DNA of 64,000 bases from Ailurus styani (taxonomy: Eukaryota > Chordata > Mammalia > Carnivora > Ailuridae), in NCBI GenBank assembly GCA_002007465.1, contig LNAC01000346.1:2454663-2518662 (forward strand). Reading direction: 5' to 3'. The notes below the pieces were generated by a model, which was given only the letters and a program-made list of their open reading frames with translations, was not told the origin of the DNA and ran no database searches. Of this stretch, positions 10,139-20,565 are shown piece after piece (position 1 is the stretch's first letter; every line of letters begins with the position of its first letter). The translations under genes were made by a program, and so were the position numbers.

Positions 10139-12424
10139 AGCCTGGCTGTGTTTTAAATGCAGTTTTATTGTACCACTTGCTTTTTAGGATTTTTATTTCT
10201 AATTTTCCCCCTTCTACCTGGATAACTGTATTAATAGGAAAAACTCCAAGAGGCAATGTGACATGTTACAAAGATGGAGGAGCTCTTAAAGAGGTTGGCT
10301 ATCAATGTACAAATAAATAAATGTCTCTTGCCAACATTTTGTAGACTTTCTCCTGAATCTTTGTCTAAGTATACCTATTGGAATAACATTGAAGAGATAT
10401 TTGTCTAATTGCAACAGAATAAAGGCCTTTTTATCCTCCTCTGTTAGGAGCTCAGGAGCTTTACTTGGTTTTCTTTGGCACTTTTTACCATGTGGAAGAC
10501 TTAAGGGTCTATAGACAGTTATACCAAGGCTGAGGTATTTCTATCTTTTAACCCATGTACCACTTCAAGGCAAGTTTCCTTTAAACTTTCCATGACAATC
10601 TTTCGTTTATTTCTCAGTTTCCAAGCCATTTCATTTCTGTGGTATTTCCTTAGTGTGGCTAAACCACATTTCAAACTCTCCCTACCCTGGCAACAGTTCT
10701 GCTTCTTGGCAAATACTCAGTTGTTTAAAGTTGACACTGGGTTGTATAGTCTGCATTATAGTCCTCCCTGAAACATCATGGTCTGAAGCTATTTCGAAGT
10801 TCCAAAGGCTTGCCTTTGCTCTCCCGGAGCAGTTTAATGTCACTTAGATCCTCTGAGGTGAATCATGAAAGCTTGTGTGTCTTGGGAATTAGAATTCTCC
10901 CTCTCCCTCCTCTCTTCTCCTCTCTCTTTCCCCCTTCCTTTTGTTCTCTCCCTCTCCCCCTCCCTCCCTTCCTTCCCTCTCCATTCCTCTCTCCCCTCCC
11001 TCCCTTCTGCTTATACTTACACCTTTCTCTCTTTTGTCTTCTGCTGGGTGACTCTACAGAGATCCTCGGAGTATATATACATCATCAGTTTACTTTTCAA
11101 GAGTCACAAGTAATTCCAAGTTTTGGAGTCTAAATGGGGCTTGGTGAGGATTAGTTAAGCCAACTTGCTCTGTGGGATCACACTTCAACTTATCAGTCCC
11201 TCCCCCCACTTCGGGGGGGGAACCCCCCAAAAACAAACAAGCAAAAAACAAAAATAAACAAAGGAACCTTATTCCTGAGGGTGAAGAAGAGAGCAAAGGC
11301 TACAGAAATTCATTTTTTGGTCTGTTTGTTGTAACAGGTACAGTGTTTCATGTAATCTAAAACACCATCATTTGCAAACACGTGTCATTTTTTAAAATAG
11401 AAAAAATTGCTACCTATTGAAGTACTTATTAAAGCTGATCTCCAGAATTTAGATTCTTGAGACACTGAATGATAATCATGAACTGCTTGATGGTGGAAAA
11501 TCTCAGACATTTTAAATAAATTTGTAGGGGGCTATGTTGCTTTTGAGATGTGGAAACACCTATATATATCTAAATGACCTTCTGTGTGTGGTGGAAACCT
11601 AGCTGTGAGCACAACCACTTATGCAATTTTTGCCCATGTGCAAATTAGGAATATGATGCAAATTCTTTGGAAACCTGTTACACATGGTTATAAAGCCAGG
11701 AGATATTTTCTCCTACTCAGTATGTGGATCAAATCCTTTTGTTGCGATAAAACTTCTAAATATGGCTTAGGTAAAGTGTCACATTAGAAGAATTCAGTGA
11801 AGAAGCAATCTAGCCCACCAATCCCTCTCTCATCACAACATCATAATTCCTATGGCTTTGAATTAAATGAAAAAGAAATAACTGTAGTACATTTTTGTCA
11901 TCTGTTCCTGTGTTTAAGTGTTTTTCTCTTCTTTCCCAAAATACACTGGACTTCATTTACGGGTCCATGAAGTTTTGGTCAAAGTAACTCTATCCATACA
12001 GGGTTGGAGTATTTTATCTGGGTCATGGTAATTGGCAAATTCAGTACTCTAGAGAGAGTGATAAATATCAGGGTAGGCATGTGCCTTCAGCCAGTGCAAT
12101 CGAAATGAATGTCAAGACTTTTGATGGAAATGATGGCTCTCTCGTGAGAATGATATTTGGAAATGGCTGACTCCATTTTTGCCACATTATAGAAAACCAG
12201 TATTAGTTAACAGGCAGAAGAAGGTAGAAATGAGAAGATCTTAGAGAAATGGAGTTTGATGTCATTAGGAATCCCTGAAATAAGTCTTGCCTGCATCATA
12301 GAGTTTGGGTTAGGATCTTTTGCTGTAGTCCATAAAGTAGTCTAACCTGAGCTGAAAACTCTGCTTTTTCAATTGAATTTTGATCCATGAATAAATCATG
12401 TGGTATATGACCTTAATTGTATCT
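10139..12424. other. Non-coding stretch with low-complexity tracts
   Basis: About 2.3 kb without a gene or recognised transposon. It contains a CT-rich tract (10,896-11,037), a C-run and G-run pair at 11,202-11,230 able to pair locally (ctccccccacttcgggggggg), and an A/C-rich stretch at 11,230-11,265. Remaining sequence looks unique. Confidence 0.6.
10896..11037. repeat. Polypyrimidine (CT-rich) low-complexity tract
   Basis: Nearly pure C/T over about 140 bases (ctccctctccctcctctctt and similar). It makes two overlapping spurious ORFs rich in Leu, Pro and Ser. Confidence 0.9.
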
Positions 12425-12536
12425 TTCCTTTTTATTTTATAGTTAACATACAATGTTGTATTAGTTTCATGTGTATCTTATAGTGATTCAGCAGTTTCAT
12501 ATATTACTCAGTGCTAAGCAAGATAAATATACTCTT
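12425..12536 (-). mobile_element. Host L1, 3' segment left of the nested L1
   Basis: Antisense L1 3'UTR: agttaacatacaatgttgta, then ttactcagtgctaagcaaga. It stops at agataaatatactctt (12,521-12,536). The matching continuation of the same 3'UTR resumes at 18,903 with agataaatgtactctt, so this piece and 18,903-20,565 are one old L1 split by the insertion of 12,537-18,902. Confidence 0.8.
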
Positions 12537-12957
12537 TTTTTCCCTTTTAAAAAGAGATCTAATGAGGTATGCTGTATTTTTAAAAAAATTTTATTTAAGT
12601 TCCAGTTAGTTAACATACAGCATAATATTAGTTTCAGGTATACGATTTAGTGCCTTCACACTTCATATAATACCTGGTGCTCATTATAAGTGCCTTCCTT
12701 AATCCCCATCACCTATTTCACCCATCCTCCATGCACTTCCCCTCTGCTAACCTTCAGTTTGTTCTAAGTAAGAGTCTGTTTCTTGGTCCATCTTCACTCT
12801 CTTTTTTTTCCCTTTTGCTTGTTTGTTGTGTTTCTTAAATTCCATACATGAATGTAATCATATGTCTTTCTCTACCTGACTTATTTCTCTTAGCATGATA
12901 TGCTTGCCCTATGGCTGTATCCATGTCAATGCAAATGGCAAGATTTCATTCTTTTTT

Positions 12958-13105
12958 TTTTTTTTTTTTAAACATGGGGAGGGACAGATGGGGAAGGAGA
13001 CAGAGAATCTTAAGCTGGGTGTGGGACTCAATCTTAGAACCCTGAGATCATGACCTGAGCCAAAATCAGGAGTTCCACTTAACTGACTGAGCTACCCAGC
13101 TACCC
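12958..13105 (-). mobile_element. CAN-SINE, older, shortened
   Basis: Reverse copy with a T20-like tail but a short body (about 150 bp): the GA-rich part is brief. A perfect 19-bp target duplication beginning caagatttcattc is at 12,939-12,957 and 13,106-13,124. It inserted into the 3'UTR of the nested L1. Confidence 0.9.
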
Positions 13106-13124
13106 CAAGATTTCATTCTTTTTT

Positions 13125-13150
13125 ATGTGTGTGTATGTGTGTGTGTGTAT
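13125..13150. repeat. (TG)n microsatellite
   Basis: Short atgtgtgtgtatgtgtgtgt run immediately after the SINE target duplication, in L1 3'UTR. Confidence 0.85.
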
Positions 13151-13344
13151 ACTACTTCTTTTTCTATTCATCAGTTAATGGACACTTGGGCTCTTTTCAT
13201 AATTTGGCTATTGTAGATAATGCTGCCATACACATTGGGGTGCATGTAACCTTTTAAATTAATGTTCTTGTATTCTTAAGCTAAATATCTAGTAGTGCAA
13301 TTGCAAGATTGTAGGTGGTTCTATTTTTAACTTTTTGTGGAACC

Positions 13345-13584
13345 TCATATTGTTTTCCAGAGTGATGTACCAATTTGCATTCCCACCAACAGTGCAAGAG
13401 GGTTCCCTTTCTCTTTGTCCTCACCAATACCTGTAGTTTCTTGTGTTGTTGATTTTAGCCATTCTGACAGTGTGAGGTGATTAGTAGTTTTGATTTGTAT
13501 TTCCCTGATGATCAATGATATTGAGCATCTTTTCATGTGCTTGTTGGCCATCTGTATGTCTTCCTTGGAAAACTGTCTACTCAT
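13345..13584 (-). pseudogene. L1 ORF2 C-terminal relic
   Basis: A 79-codon frame matches the C-terminal domain of L1 ORF2p: the start resembles the conserved '[17 protein letters not shown]' motif, followed by '[11 protein letters not shown]'. Downstream the conserved Cys/Trp-rich stretch is damaged by frameshifts and the usual CWWxC pattern is not in frame. Part of the nested L1. It cannot encode a working protein. Confidence 0.85.
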
Positions 13585-14359
13585 ATCTGCCTATTTTTAA
13601 ATTGGATTATTCATTTTTGGGGTGTTGAGTTTTATAAGTCATTTGTATATTTTGGTTACTAACCATTTATCACATATGTCGTTTGCAAATATCTTCTGCC
13701 ATTCAGTAGATGGCCTTTCAGTTTTGTTGATTGTTTCCTTTGCTGTGCAGAGGCTTTTCATTTTGATGAAGTCCCAATAGTTTATTTTTGCTTTTGTTTC
13801 CCTTGCCTCAGGAGACATATCTAGAAAGAAGTATCTATGGCTGATGTCAAAGACATCAGATATTGCCTGTGTTCTTCTCTAGGACTTCTATGGTTTCCTG
13901 TCTCCCATTTAGGTCTTTCATCCATTTTGAGTTTATTTTTGTGTGTGTTAGGAGGAAATGCTTCAGTTTCATTCTTTTGTATGTTGCTATCCAGTTTTCC
14001 CAGCACCAGTTGTTGAAGATACTGTCGTTTTCCCATTGGAAATTCTTTCCTGCTTTGTTGAAAATTAATTGACCATATAGTTGTAATATAGTTGTAATAG
14101 TTTCTGAGTTTTCTATTCTGTTCCATTGACCTGTGGGTCTATTTTTTTCTTCCAGTACCATAGTGTTTCGGTCACTACAGCTTTGTGTAACTTGAAGTCT
14201 GGAATTGTGATGTGTCCAGCTTTGCTTTTCCTTTTCAATGCCACTTTGACTATGAAGGGTCTTTTGTGGTTCCATACAAATTTTAGGATTGTTTGTTCTA
14301 GCTTTATGACAAATGCTGTCGGTATTCTGACAGGGATTATATTGGATGTGTAGACTGTT

Positions 14360-14745
14360 GATATTTTTAAATAATTTCACTCATATGTGGAATTAATTAT
14401 TAATTAATTAATTATTATGTTATTCTAGTCACCATACAGTATATCATTAGTTTTTGATGTAGTGTTGCATGATTCGTTGTGTGTGTGTGTAACACCCAGT
14501 GCTCCGTGCAACCCATGCCCTCCTTAATATCCACCACCAGGCTCACCCATCCTGCTACCCCCTCCCCTCTAAAACAGTGAGTTTGTTTCCTGGAGTTCAT
14601 AGTATGTCATGGTTTGTCTTCCCCTCTGATTTGTGCCCCTTCATTTTCCCCTTCCTTCTCCTAATATCCTCCATGCTATTCCTTATGTTCCACAAATAAG
14701 TGAAACTGTATGATAATTGACTTTATGCTAAGTGATTTCGTATAT
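14360..14745 (-). mobile_element. 5'-truncated L1 3'-end fragment inside L1 ORF2
   Basis: The ORF2 sequence of the nested L1 breaks at about 14,360 (ggatgtgtagactgttgata) and resumes at about 14,745 (attgttttgggaagtgtaga). Between them is a second L1 3'UTR in antisense, with TTAATTAA-rich tail, agtcaccatacagtatatca, tttgatgtagtgttgcatga and accaccaggctcacccatcc, a carnivore L1 3'UTR form also seen at 24,680. Boundaries are uncertain by about 10-15 bases. Confidence 0.75.
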
Positions 14746-14817
14746 TGTTTTGGGAAGTGTAGACATTTTAACAATATTTCTTCTTCCAGTCCGTGAGGAT
14801 GGAGTGTGTTTCCATTT

Positions 14818-15140
14818 TTACGTGTCCTCTTTAACTTCTTTCATCAATGTTTTATAGTTTTCAGAGTACAGGTCTTTTACCTCTTTGGTTAGGTTTATTC
14901 CTAGGTATCTTGTTTTTGGTGCAATTGTAAATGGGATAGATTCCTTAATTTCTCTTTCTGCTGCTTCATTGTTGGTATATTGAAATGCAACAGATTTCAG
15001 GATGTTGATTTTGTACCCTACTACTTTACTGAATTCATTTATCACTTCTAGCAATTTTTGGGTGGGGTCTTTTTGGTTTTCAACATAGAGTATCATGTCG
15101 TCTGGGAAAAGTGAAAGTTTGACTTCTTCCTTGTCAATTT
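14818..15140 (-). pseudogene. L1 reverse transcriptase relic (catalytic motif altered)
   Basis: The frame encodes '[19 protein letters not shown]', '[14 protein letters not shown]' and '[19 protein letters not shown]', the segment that follows the active-site FADD motif in L1 reverse transcriptase. Just upstream (15,097-15,108) the motif reads F-P-D-D: the alanine codon is now CCA proline. The two metal-binding aspartates remain. The SINE at 15,161 cuts the domain a little further upstream. Confidence 0.85.
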
Positions 15141-15160
15141 GGATGGTTTTTATTTCTTTT

Positions 15161-15358
15161 TTTTTAAGATTTTATTTATTTATTTGAGAGAGAGAGAGAC
15201 AGAGAGAGAGCAAGCACAAGTGGAGTAAAGGGCAGGGGAGGCAGAGAAGAAGACTACCTGCTGAGCAGGGAGCCAGCTCTGGACTTCAATCCCAGGACCC
15301 TGAGATCATGACCTGAGCCAAAGGCAGATGCTTAACAGACTGAGCCACCCAGGTGCCC
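15161..15358 (-). mobile_element. CAN-SINE, intermediate age
   Basis: Reverse copy ending in gagccacccaggtgccc. Its target duplication is imperfect: tggtttttatttctttt (15,144-15,160) and tgccttttatttctttt (15,359-15,375). It interrupts L1 reverse transcriptase sequence. Confidence 0.9.
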
Positions 15359-16645
15359 TGCCTTTTATTTCTTTTATTGTCTGATTGCTGAGGCTAGGAC
15401 TTGCAGTACTATGTTAAATAACAGTGGTGTGAGTGGACATGGCTATCTTATTCCTGACCATAGAGGAAAACTGTGAATTTTTCCCCATTGAGGATGATAT
15501 TAGTTGTGCGTTTTTTGTGTGTATGGCCTTTATTATGTTGAGGCATGGTCCTTCTAACCTGACTTCATTGAGGGTCTTTATCATGAATGGGTGTTGTACT
15601 TTGTCAAATGCTTTTTCTTTATTTAAGTAATCATATGGTTCTTATCCTTTTTTAAAAAATTAATGTGGTATATCTCATTGATTTGTAAATATTGAGCCAT
15701 CCTTGCAACCCAGGAATAAATCCCACTTGATCGTGGTGAATGATTTTTTAGTGTATTGTTGGATTCAGTTTGCTAGTATTTTATTGGGAATTTTTGCATT
15801 CATGTTCAAGAGGGATATTGGTCTATAGTTCCCTTTTTTAGTGGAGTCTTTTTCTGGTTTTGGTATTAGGGTCATGCTGGCCTCATAGGATGAGTTTGGA
15901 AGTTTTTCTTCCTCTTCTATTTTTCTGAATAGTTTGAGAAGAATAGGTATTAGCTCTAAATGTTTGGTAGAATTTTGCCTTTGAAGGAAATGGACTTTAG
16001 CTTGTTGGGAGTTTTTTGATTATTGATTCAGTTTCTTTGCTGGTTATCAGTCTATTTAAGTGTTTATTTCTTTCTCTTTACATGGTGGTAGTTTATGTTT
16101 CTAGGAATTTATCTATTTCTTCCATGTTGTCCAATTTGTTGGCATATAGTTTTTCATAATATTCTTATAATTGTTTGTATTTCTATAGTGTTGGTTGTTA
16201 TTTCTCCTCTGTCATTTGTGATTTTACTTATTTGGATCCTCTCTCTTTTCTTTTTGATAAGTCTGACTAGAGGTTTGTCTATTTTACTAATTTTTTTCAA
16301 AGAATCAGCTCCTGGTTTCATTGATCTGTTCTATTGTTTTTGTAGTTTCTATATTATTTATTTCTGCTCTAATCTTTATTATTTCCTTCCTTCTTCTGGC
16401 TTTAGGCTTTGTTATTCTTTTTCTAGCTTCTTTAGGTATAAGCTTAAGCTGTTTATTTGAGATTTTTCTTGTTTCTTAAGATAGGCCTGTACTGTTATAT
16501 TTTTTCCTCTTAACACCACTTTTGCTGCATCTGAAAAGTTTTGGACAATTATGTTTTCATTTTTGCTTGTTTCCATCTATTTTTTTAATCAAAGAAGACT
16601 TTGATTACTTGGATGATCCATTCATTGTTTAATAGCATTTTGTGT

Positions 16646-17076
16646 GGGCACCTGGGTGGCTCAGTGGGTTAAAGCCTCTGCCTTCAGCTCAGGTCATGAT
16701 CTCAGGGTCCTGGGATCAAGGCCTGCATCAGGCTCCCTGCTTGGCAAGGAGCCTGCTTCCTCTTCTCTCTGCCTGCCTCTCAGCCTACTTGTGATCTCTC
16801 TCTCTCTGTCAAATAAATAAATAAAATCTTTTTTTTTAATTTATTTATTTTTAAAGATTTTTTTATTTATTTGACACAGAGAGAGAGATTACAAGTAGGC
16901 AGAAAGGCAGGCAGAGAGACAGGGAGAGGAGGAAGCAGGCTCCCTGCTGAGCAGAGAGCCCGATGCGGGCCTGGATCCCAGGACGCTGAGATCATGACCT
17001 GAGCCGAAAGCAGAGGCTTTAACCCACTGAGCCACCCAGGCACCCAATAAATAAAATCTTTTAAAAAAAAATTAAA
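16646..17076 (+). mobile_element. CAN-SINE, split by a second SINE in its A-tail
   Basis: Plus-strand SINE (gggcacctgggtggctcagt at 16,647) whose tail aataaataaaatctttt is interrupted by the reverse SINE at 16,833-17,045. The tail remainder is 17,046-17,076. The outer target duplication aatagcattttgtgt is perfect (16,631-16,645 and 17,077-17,091), proving that both SINEs sit inside one L1 ORF2 site. Confidence 0.95.
16833..17045 (-). mobile_element. CAN-SINE inserted in the tail of another SINE
   Basis: Complete reverse copy. Its own 17-bp target duplication aataaataaaatctttt lies at 16,816-16,832 and 17,046-17,062, which is the A-tail of the outer SINE. Body nearly identical to the SINE at 9222-9442. 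This is the latest event in the nest. Confidence 0.95.
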
Positions 17077-17827
17077 AATAGCATTTTGTGTAGCTTCTTT
17101 GTATTTGTGGTCTTTCCAATTTTTTTTCTGTGGTTGACTTCTAGTTTCCTAGCACTGTGGTCAGAAAAGATGTATGGTATGATTTCAGTCTTTTTGTATT
17201 TGTTGAGACCTGATTTGTGACCTAGTATGTGACCTCTTCTGGAGAATATCCCATGTGCACTTGAAAAGAATGTGTATTCTGCTGCTTTAGGGTGAAATGT
17301 TCTGAATCTATCTGTTAAGTCCATCTGGTCCAGTGTGTCATTCAAAGTCTTTCCTTGTTGATTGTTTGCTTAGATGATCTGTCCATTGTTTTAAGTGTGT
17401 TGAAGTCCCCTACTATTATTGTACTTTTATCTGTGAGTTTCTCTATGTTTGCTATTAATTTTTTTTATATATTTGGGTGCTCCCAAGTTGGGAGCATAAA
17501 TATTTACAGTGGTTTTATCTTCTTCTTGGATTACCACCTTTATTATGATATTGTGCCTTTCTTTGTCTCTTATTGCTGTCTTTGAAGTCTAGTTTGAATG
17601 CAGAAAGTATTGCAACTCCTGCTTTCCTTTGACATCCATTTGTGTGATAAATTGTTCTCCACTTTCAATCTGTAGGTGTCTTTATGTCTAAAATGAGTCC
17701 CTTGTAGGCAGCCTATAGATTGGTCTTTTTTTTTTAAAATCCATTCTGACACCGTGTGTCTTTTGATTAAAGTGTTTAGTCCATTTACATTGAAAGTAAT
17801 TATTGATCGATATGTATTTATTGCCAT
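17061..17827 (-). pseudogene. L1 ORF2 endonuclease relic
   Basis: ORF2 begins at the ATG at 17,827 with 'IITFNVNGLNTLIKRH', the conserved N-terminus of the L1 endonuclease, followed in a second frame by 'FHPKAAEYTFFSSAHG' and 'FSDHSARKLEV', so at least one frameshift has occurred. Relative to the known catalytic residues of human L1 endonuclease, the N14 asparagine is kept. The E43 glutamate is glycine (GGG, 17,699-17,701, in 'CLQGTH'). The D205 aspartate is glycine (17,232-17,234, 'RRGH'). The H230 region (SDHS) is kept. It would be catalytically dead even without the frameshift. Confidence 0.85.
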
Positions 17828-18044
17828 GTTATGATTTGTTTTCTCATTGTTTCTGAAAATTTTCTCTGATGCTTTCTTGTCTTTGTCACTTTCGGTTTTT
17901 CCTTCCCACTCAGAGAATCCCCTTTAATATTTCTTGTGGGGCTGATGTAGTGGTCACAACTCCTTTAGTTTCTGTTTGGCTGGGAAAATCTTATCTCTCC
18001 TTCTATTCTGACTTTAAATCTCTGCTGCCATCTCTGTTTTAAAA

Positions 18045-18902
18045 AGCCAGTTGTGTTTCCTGGTCCTGAAAGTAATCATTTTATGAAGAAGAGATCATGT
18101 AGTGTCCAGGGCCTGCTGCTTCAGGGAGTGTCTCTGGTGTGTGCTGTGTGGACTCTGCTCTTGTGTTTTGGCTGCTCTCTCCTTCAGGCCAGAAATCTGC
18201 AGAGCCTCTCTCTGCCTGCTGTGGACAGTGTTTAGGCCTTGGCCTGAATGTGGTGAGTTTTAAGTAGGTGTGCCTGATCTGCTTGTGGAATGAGACCTGA
18301 CAGCACTTCCATGAGAACTGAGGTCCTGCAGAACTATCTGGTCAGGGCACATGGTGTGAGCAGGGGCTTGTGCTTGGTATTCTGGGAGAGGGGCCTGCTA
18401 TGCTGGGACTGAGGTAAGCTTGACTGGGAAGGGCAGTCCCGCCAGGACACCGGGGTGTGGGGCTTGGTGTGACTGAGTTAGGCAGCCAGTTTTGGGTCTG
18501 TGCTTCCCCGCAGATGTGGCTCTCTGTATTTATGCTGAAAAGCAGGGGGAGAGAAATGGCACCAGTCAGATCTTTTTCTCCTGGATAAGTGTCTCTATGA
18601 ATGCTGCCTCACAGAAACACTGAAAAGAGGGAATAATTTCCCCCTATGTCTGAGGAACTCTTCAGATAGCTGTTTCATCTCCACTGCACCCATAATCTGT
18701 TTCTCCCTTAAACCTCATCTCTCTTAAACCTCATCTCATACCTTCTTTGATATGAGCTCTTCTTCACCTTTAATTGTGAAGTTTGTTCTGTTAGATTTCA
18801 GGTTGATTTCTGGGGTATTTCCAATGATTTGATAGTTATCTAGTTGTGTTCATGAGATGAAATGAGTCTCCTGCTCCACCACCAACTTCCTCATCCAGGC
18901 CC
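18045..18902 (-). mobile_element. 5'UTR of the nested L1
   Basis: GC-richer than the ORF2 part and without L1 ORF1 signature. It ends at 18,830-18,900 with tttgatagttatctagttgt and gagtctcctgctccaccacc, homologous to the terminal block at about 625-690 of the L1 at the left edge. The YY1-like core seen there is not conserved here. A tandem duplication ttaaacctcatctctc lies at about 18,708-18,738. Confidence 0.7.
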
Positions 18903-20565
18903 AGATAAATGTACTCTTACTCCTCTCCACATATTTTGCCCATTTCCTCCATCTCCTCTATTGTAATCATCTATCTGTTTGTTCTCTGTAGTTGAAGTCT
19001 GTTTCTTGGTTTATCTCTCTTTATTTCTTCCTTTCTTCATTTGTTTCTTAAATTCCACATATGAGTGAAATAATAAGGTTATTTGGCTTTCTCTGACCAG
19101 CTTATTTTGCTTAGCATTATACTCTCTAAATCCATCCATGTTGTTACAGATGTAAGATTTTATTCTTTTCTATGGCTGAGCAATATTCTCTGTATATTTA
19201 TACACACCTTTTCTCTTTATCCATTTCATCTGTTGATGGACACTTGGGCCACTCCCATTGTTGATTATTGTAAATAATCCTGCAATAAACATAAGGATGG
19301 ATATATTTTTTTTAATTAGTGTTTTATATTCTTTGGATAAATACCCAGTAGTGCAACTACTGGATCATAGAGTAGCTCTATTTTAACTTTTGAGGCACCT
19401 CCATACTCTTTTCCACAGTGGCTGCTCCAGTTTCTATTCCCACCACAGTTCAAGAGGGTTCCTTTTTCTCCATATCCTTGCCAACACTTGTTGTTTCTTG
19501 AGTTTTGGTTTTCATCCTTTCTGAGAGGTATGAAGTGATGTATCATTGTAGTTTTCTTTCTTTCTTTTTCTTTTTTTTTTTAAAGATTTTGTTTATTTAT
19601 TTGACAGAGAGAGATCACAAGTAGGCAGAGAGGCAGGCAGAGAGAGAGGAGGAAGCAGGCTCCCTCCTGAGCAGAGAGCCTGATGCAGGACTCCATCCCA
19701 GGACCCTGAGGTCATAACCTGAGCCAGAGGCAGAGGCTTTAACCCACTGAGCCACCCAGGTGCTCCCATTGTAGTTTTCATTTGCATTTCCCTGATGACA
19801 AGTGATGTTAAACATCTTTTCGTGGATGTTGGACATCAGCATGCTTCTTTGGAAAGTGTCTGTTCATGTTCCTGCCCATTTTTAAATTGTGTTATTTGGT
19901 TTTTTGAGTGTTGAGTTGTATAAGTTCTTTATGTATTTTGGATACTAATCCTTTATCAGACATGTCATTTGCTAGTATTTCCTCCCATTCAGTAGGCTGT
20001 CTTTTAGTTTTCTTGATCATTTCCTTTGCTGTGCTAAAGCTTTTTATTTTGATTTAGTCCCAATAATTTATTTTTGCTTTTTTCCCCCTTGCCTCAAGAG
20101 ACATGTCTAGAAGGATGTTGACCACTGCCAGAAAAATTATTGCCTGTGTTCTCTTCTAGAATTTTTCTGGTTTCAGTTCTCATATTAAGCTGTCAATCCA
20201 TTTTGAATTTATTTTTCTGTATGTTGTAAGGAATTGGTCCAGCCTGACTCTTTTACATGTTGTTGTCCAGTGTAATTATAGGTTTATTTCTGGGCTTCCC
20301 ATTCTGTTCCATTGATCTCTGTGTCTATTTTTGTGCCATTACCATATTGGCTTGATAACTACAGTTTTTAATATAACTTAAAGTCTGGAATTGTGATACC
20401 TCCAGCTTCAATTTTCTTTTTCAAGATTGCTTTGGCTATTCCTGATTTTTTTATGGTCCCATATACATTTTAGGATTGTTTGTTCTAGTTCTGTGAAAAA
20501 CCCTGTTGGTATTTTGATAGGAATTGCATTAGATCTGCAGATTGTTTTGGATATTTAGTGACATT
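18903..20565 (-). mobile_element. Host L1, remainder (3'UTR and ORF2 C-terminal half)
   Basis: Continues the 3'UTR broken at 12,536 and runs through the ORF2 C-terminus (cccaccacagttcaagaggg, agtgatgttaaacatctttt) to reverse transcriptase sequence (aggaattgcattagatctgc near 20,520), where it is 5'-truncated. A 76-codon minus frame at 19,316-19,546 contains the conserved 'CWQGYGEKGTLLNCGGN' and 'YDPVVALLGIYPK' tracts of ORF2p. A SINE at 19,557 interrupts it. Confidence 0.8.
19557..19766 (-). mobile_element. CAN-SINE, young mustelid-type
   Basis: Reverse copy. The 13-bp target duplication cattgtagttttc is at 19,544-19,556 and 19,767-19,779, in the host L1 ORF2. Confidence 0.95.

Larger units (their letters stand above)
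12537..18902 (-). mobile_element. Nested, nearly complete LINE-1 (ORF1 largely missing)
   Basis: Antisense order is intact: A-tail remnant (near 12,540-12,590), 3'UTR, ORF2 C-terminus (13,345-13,584), reverse transcriptase, endonuclease (to ORF2 start at 17,827), then 5'UTR to about 18,900. The flanks are a 16-bp target duplication with one mismatch (12,521-12,536 and 18,903-18,918). Only about 1.07 kb lies between the ORF2 start and the 5' end, and most of it is 5'UTR-like, so most of ORF1 (normally about 1 kb) appears deleted, with the joint near 18,012-18,045. The body is interrupted by SINEs at 12,958, 15,161, 16,646 and 16,833 and by an L1 fragment near 14,360-14,745. Stops, frameshifts and catalytic substitutions make it a fossil. 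Confidence 0.85.

Noticed and set aside
9711..10256. 181-codon ORF on the minus strand, the longest in the window
   Set aside because: It runs antisense through an MLT1-type LTR, shows no domain, signal or start context, and its length is plausible by chance in a GC-richer repeat.
10896..11133. Overlapping ORFs rich in Ser, Leu and Pro
   Set aside because: They are translations of a CT low-complexity tract.
13856..14380. 174-codon minus ORF that could be taken for a gene
   Set aside because: It is L1 ORF2 sequence (C-terminal third) out of its full frame, continuous with the nested L1.
16095..16460. 121-codon forward ORF rich in Phe, Ile and Leu, like a membrane protein
   Set aside because: It is the antisense of L1 reverse transcriptase sequence; T-rich antisense gives false transmembrane patterns.
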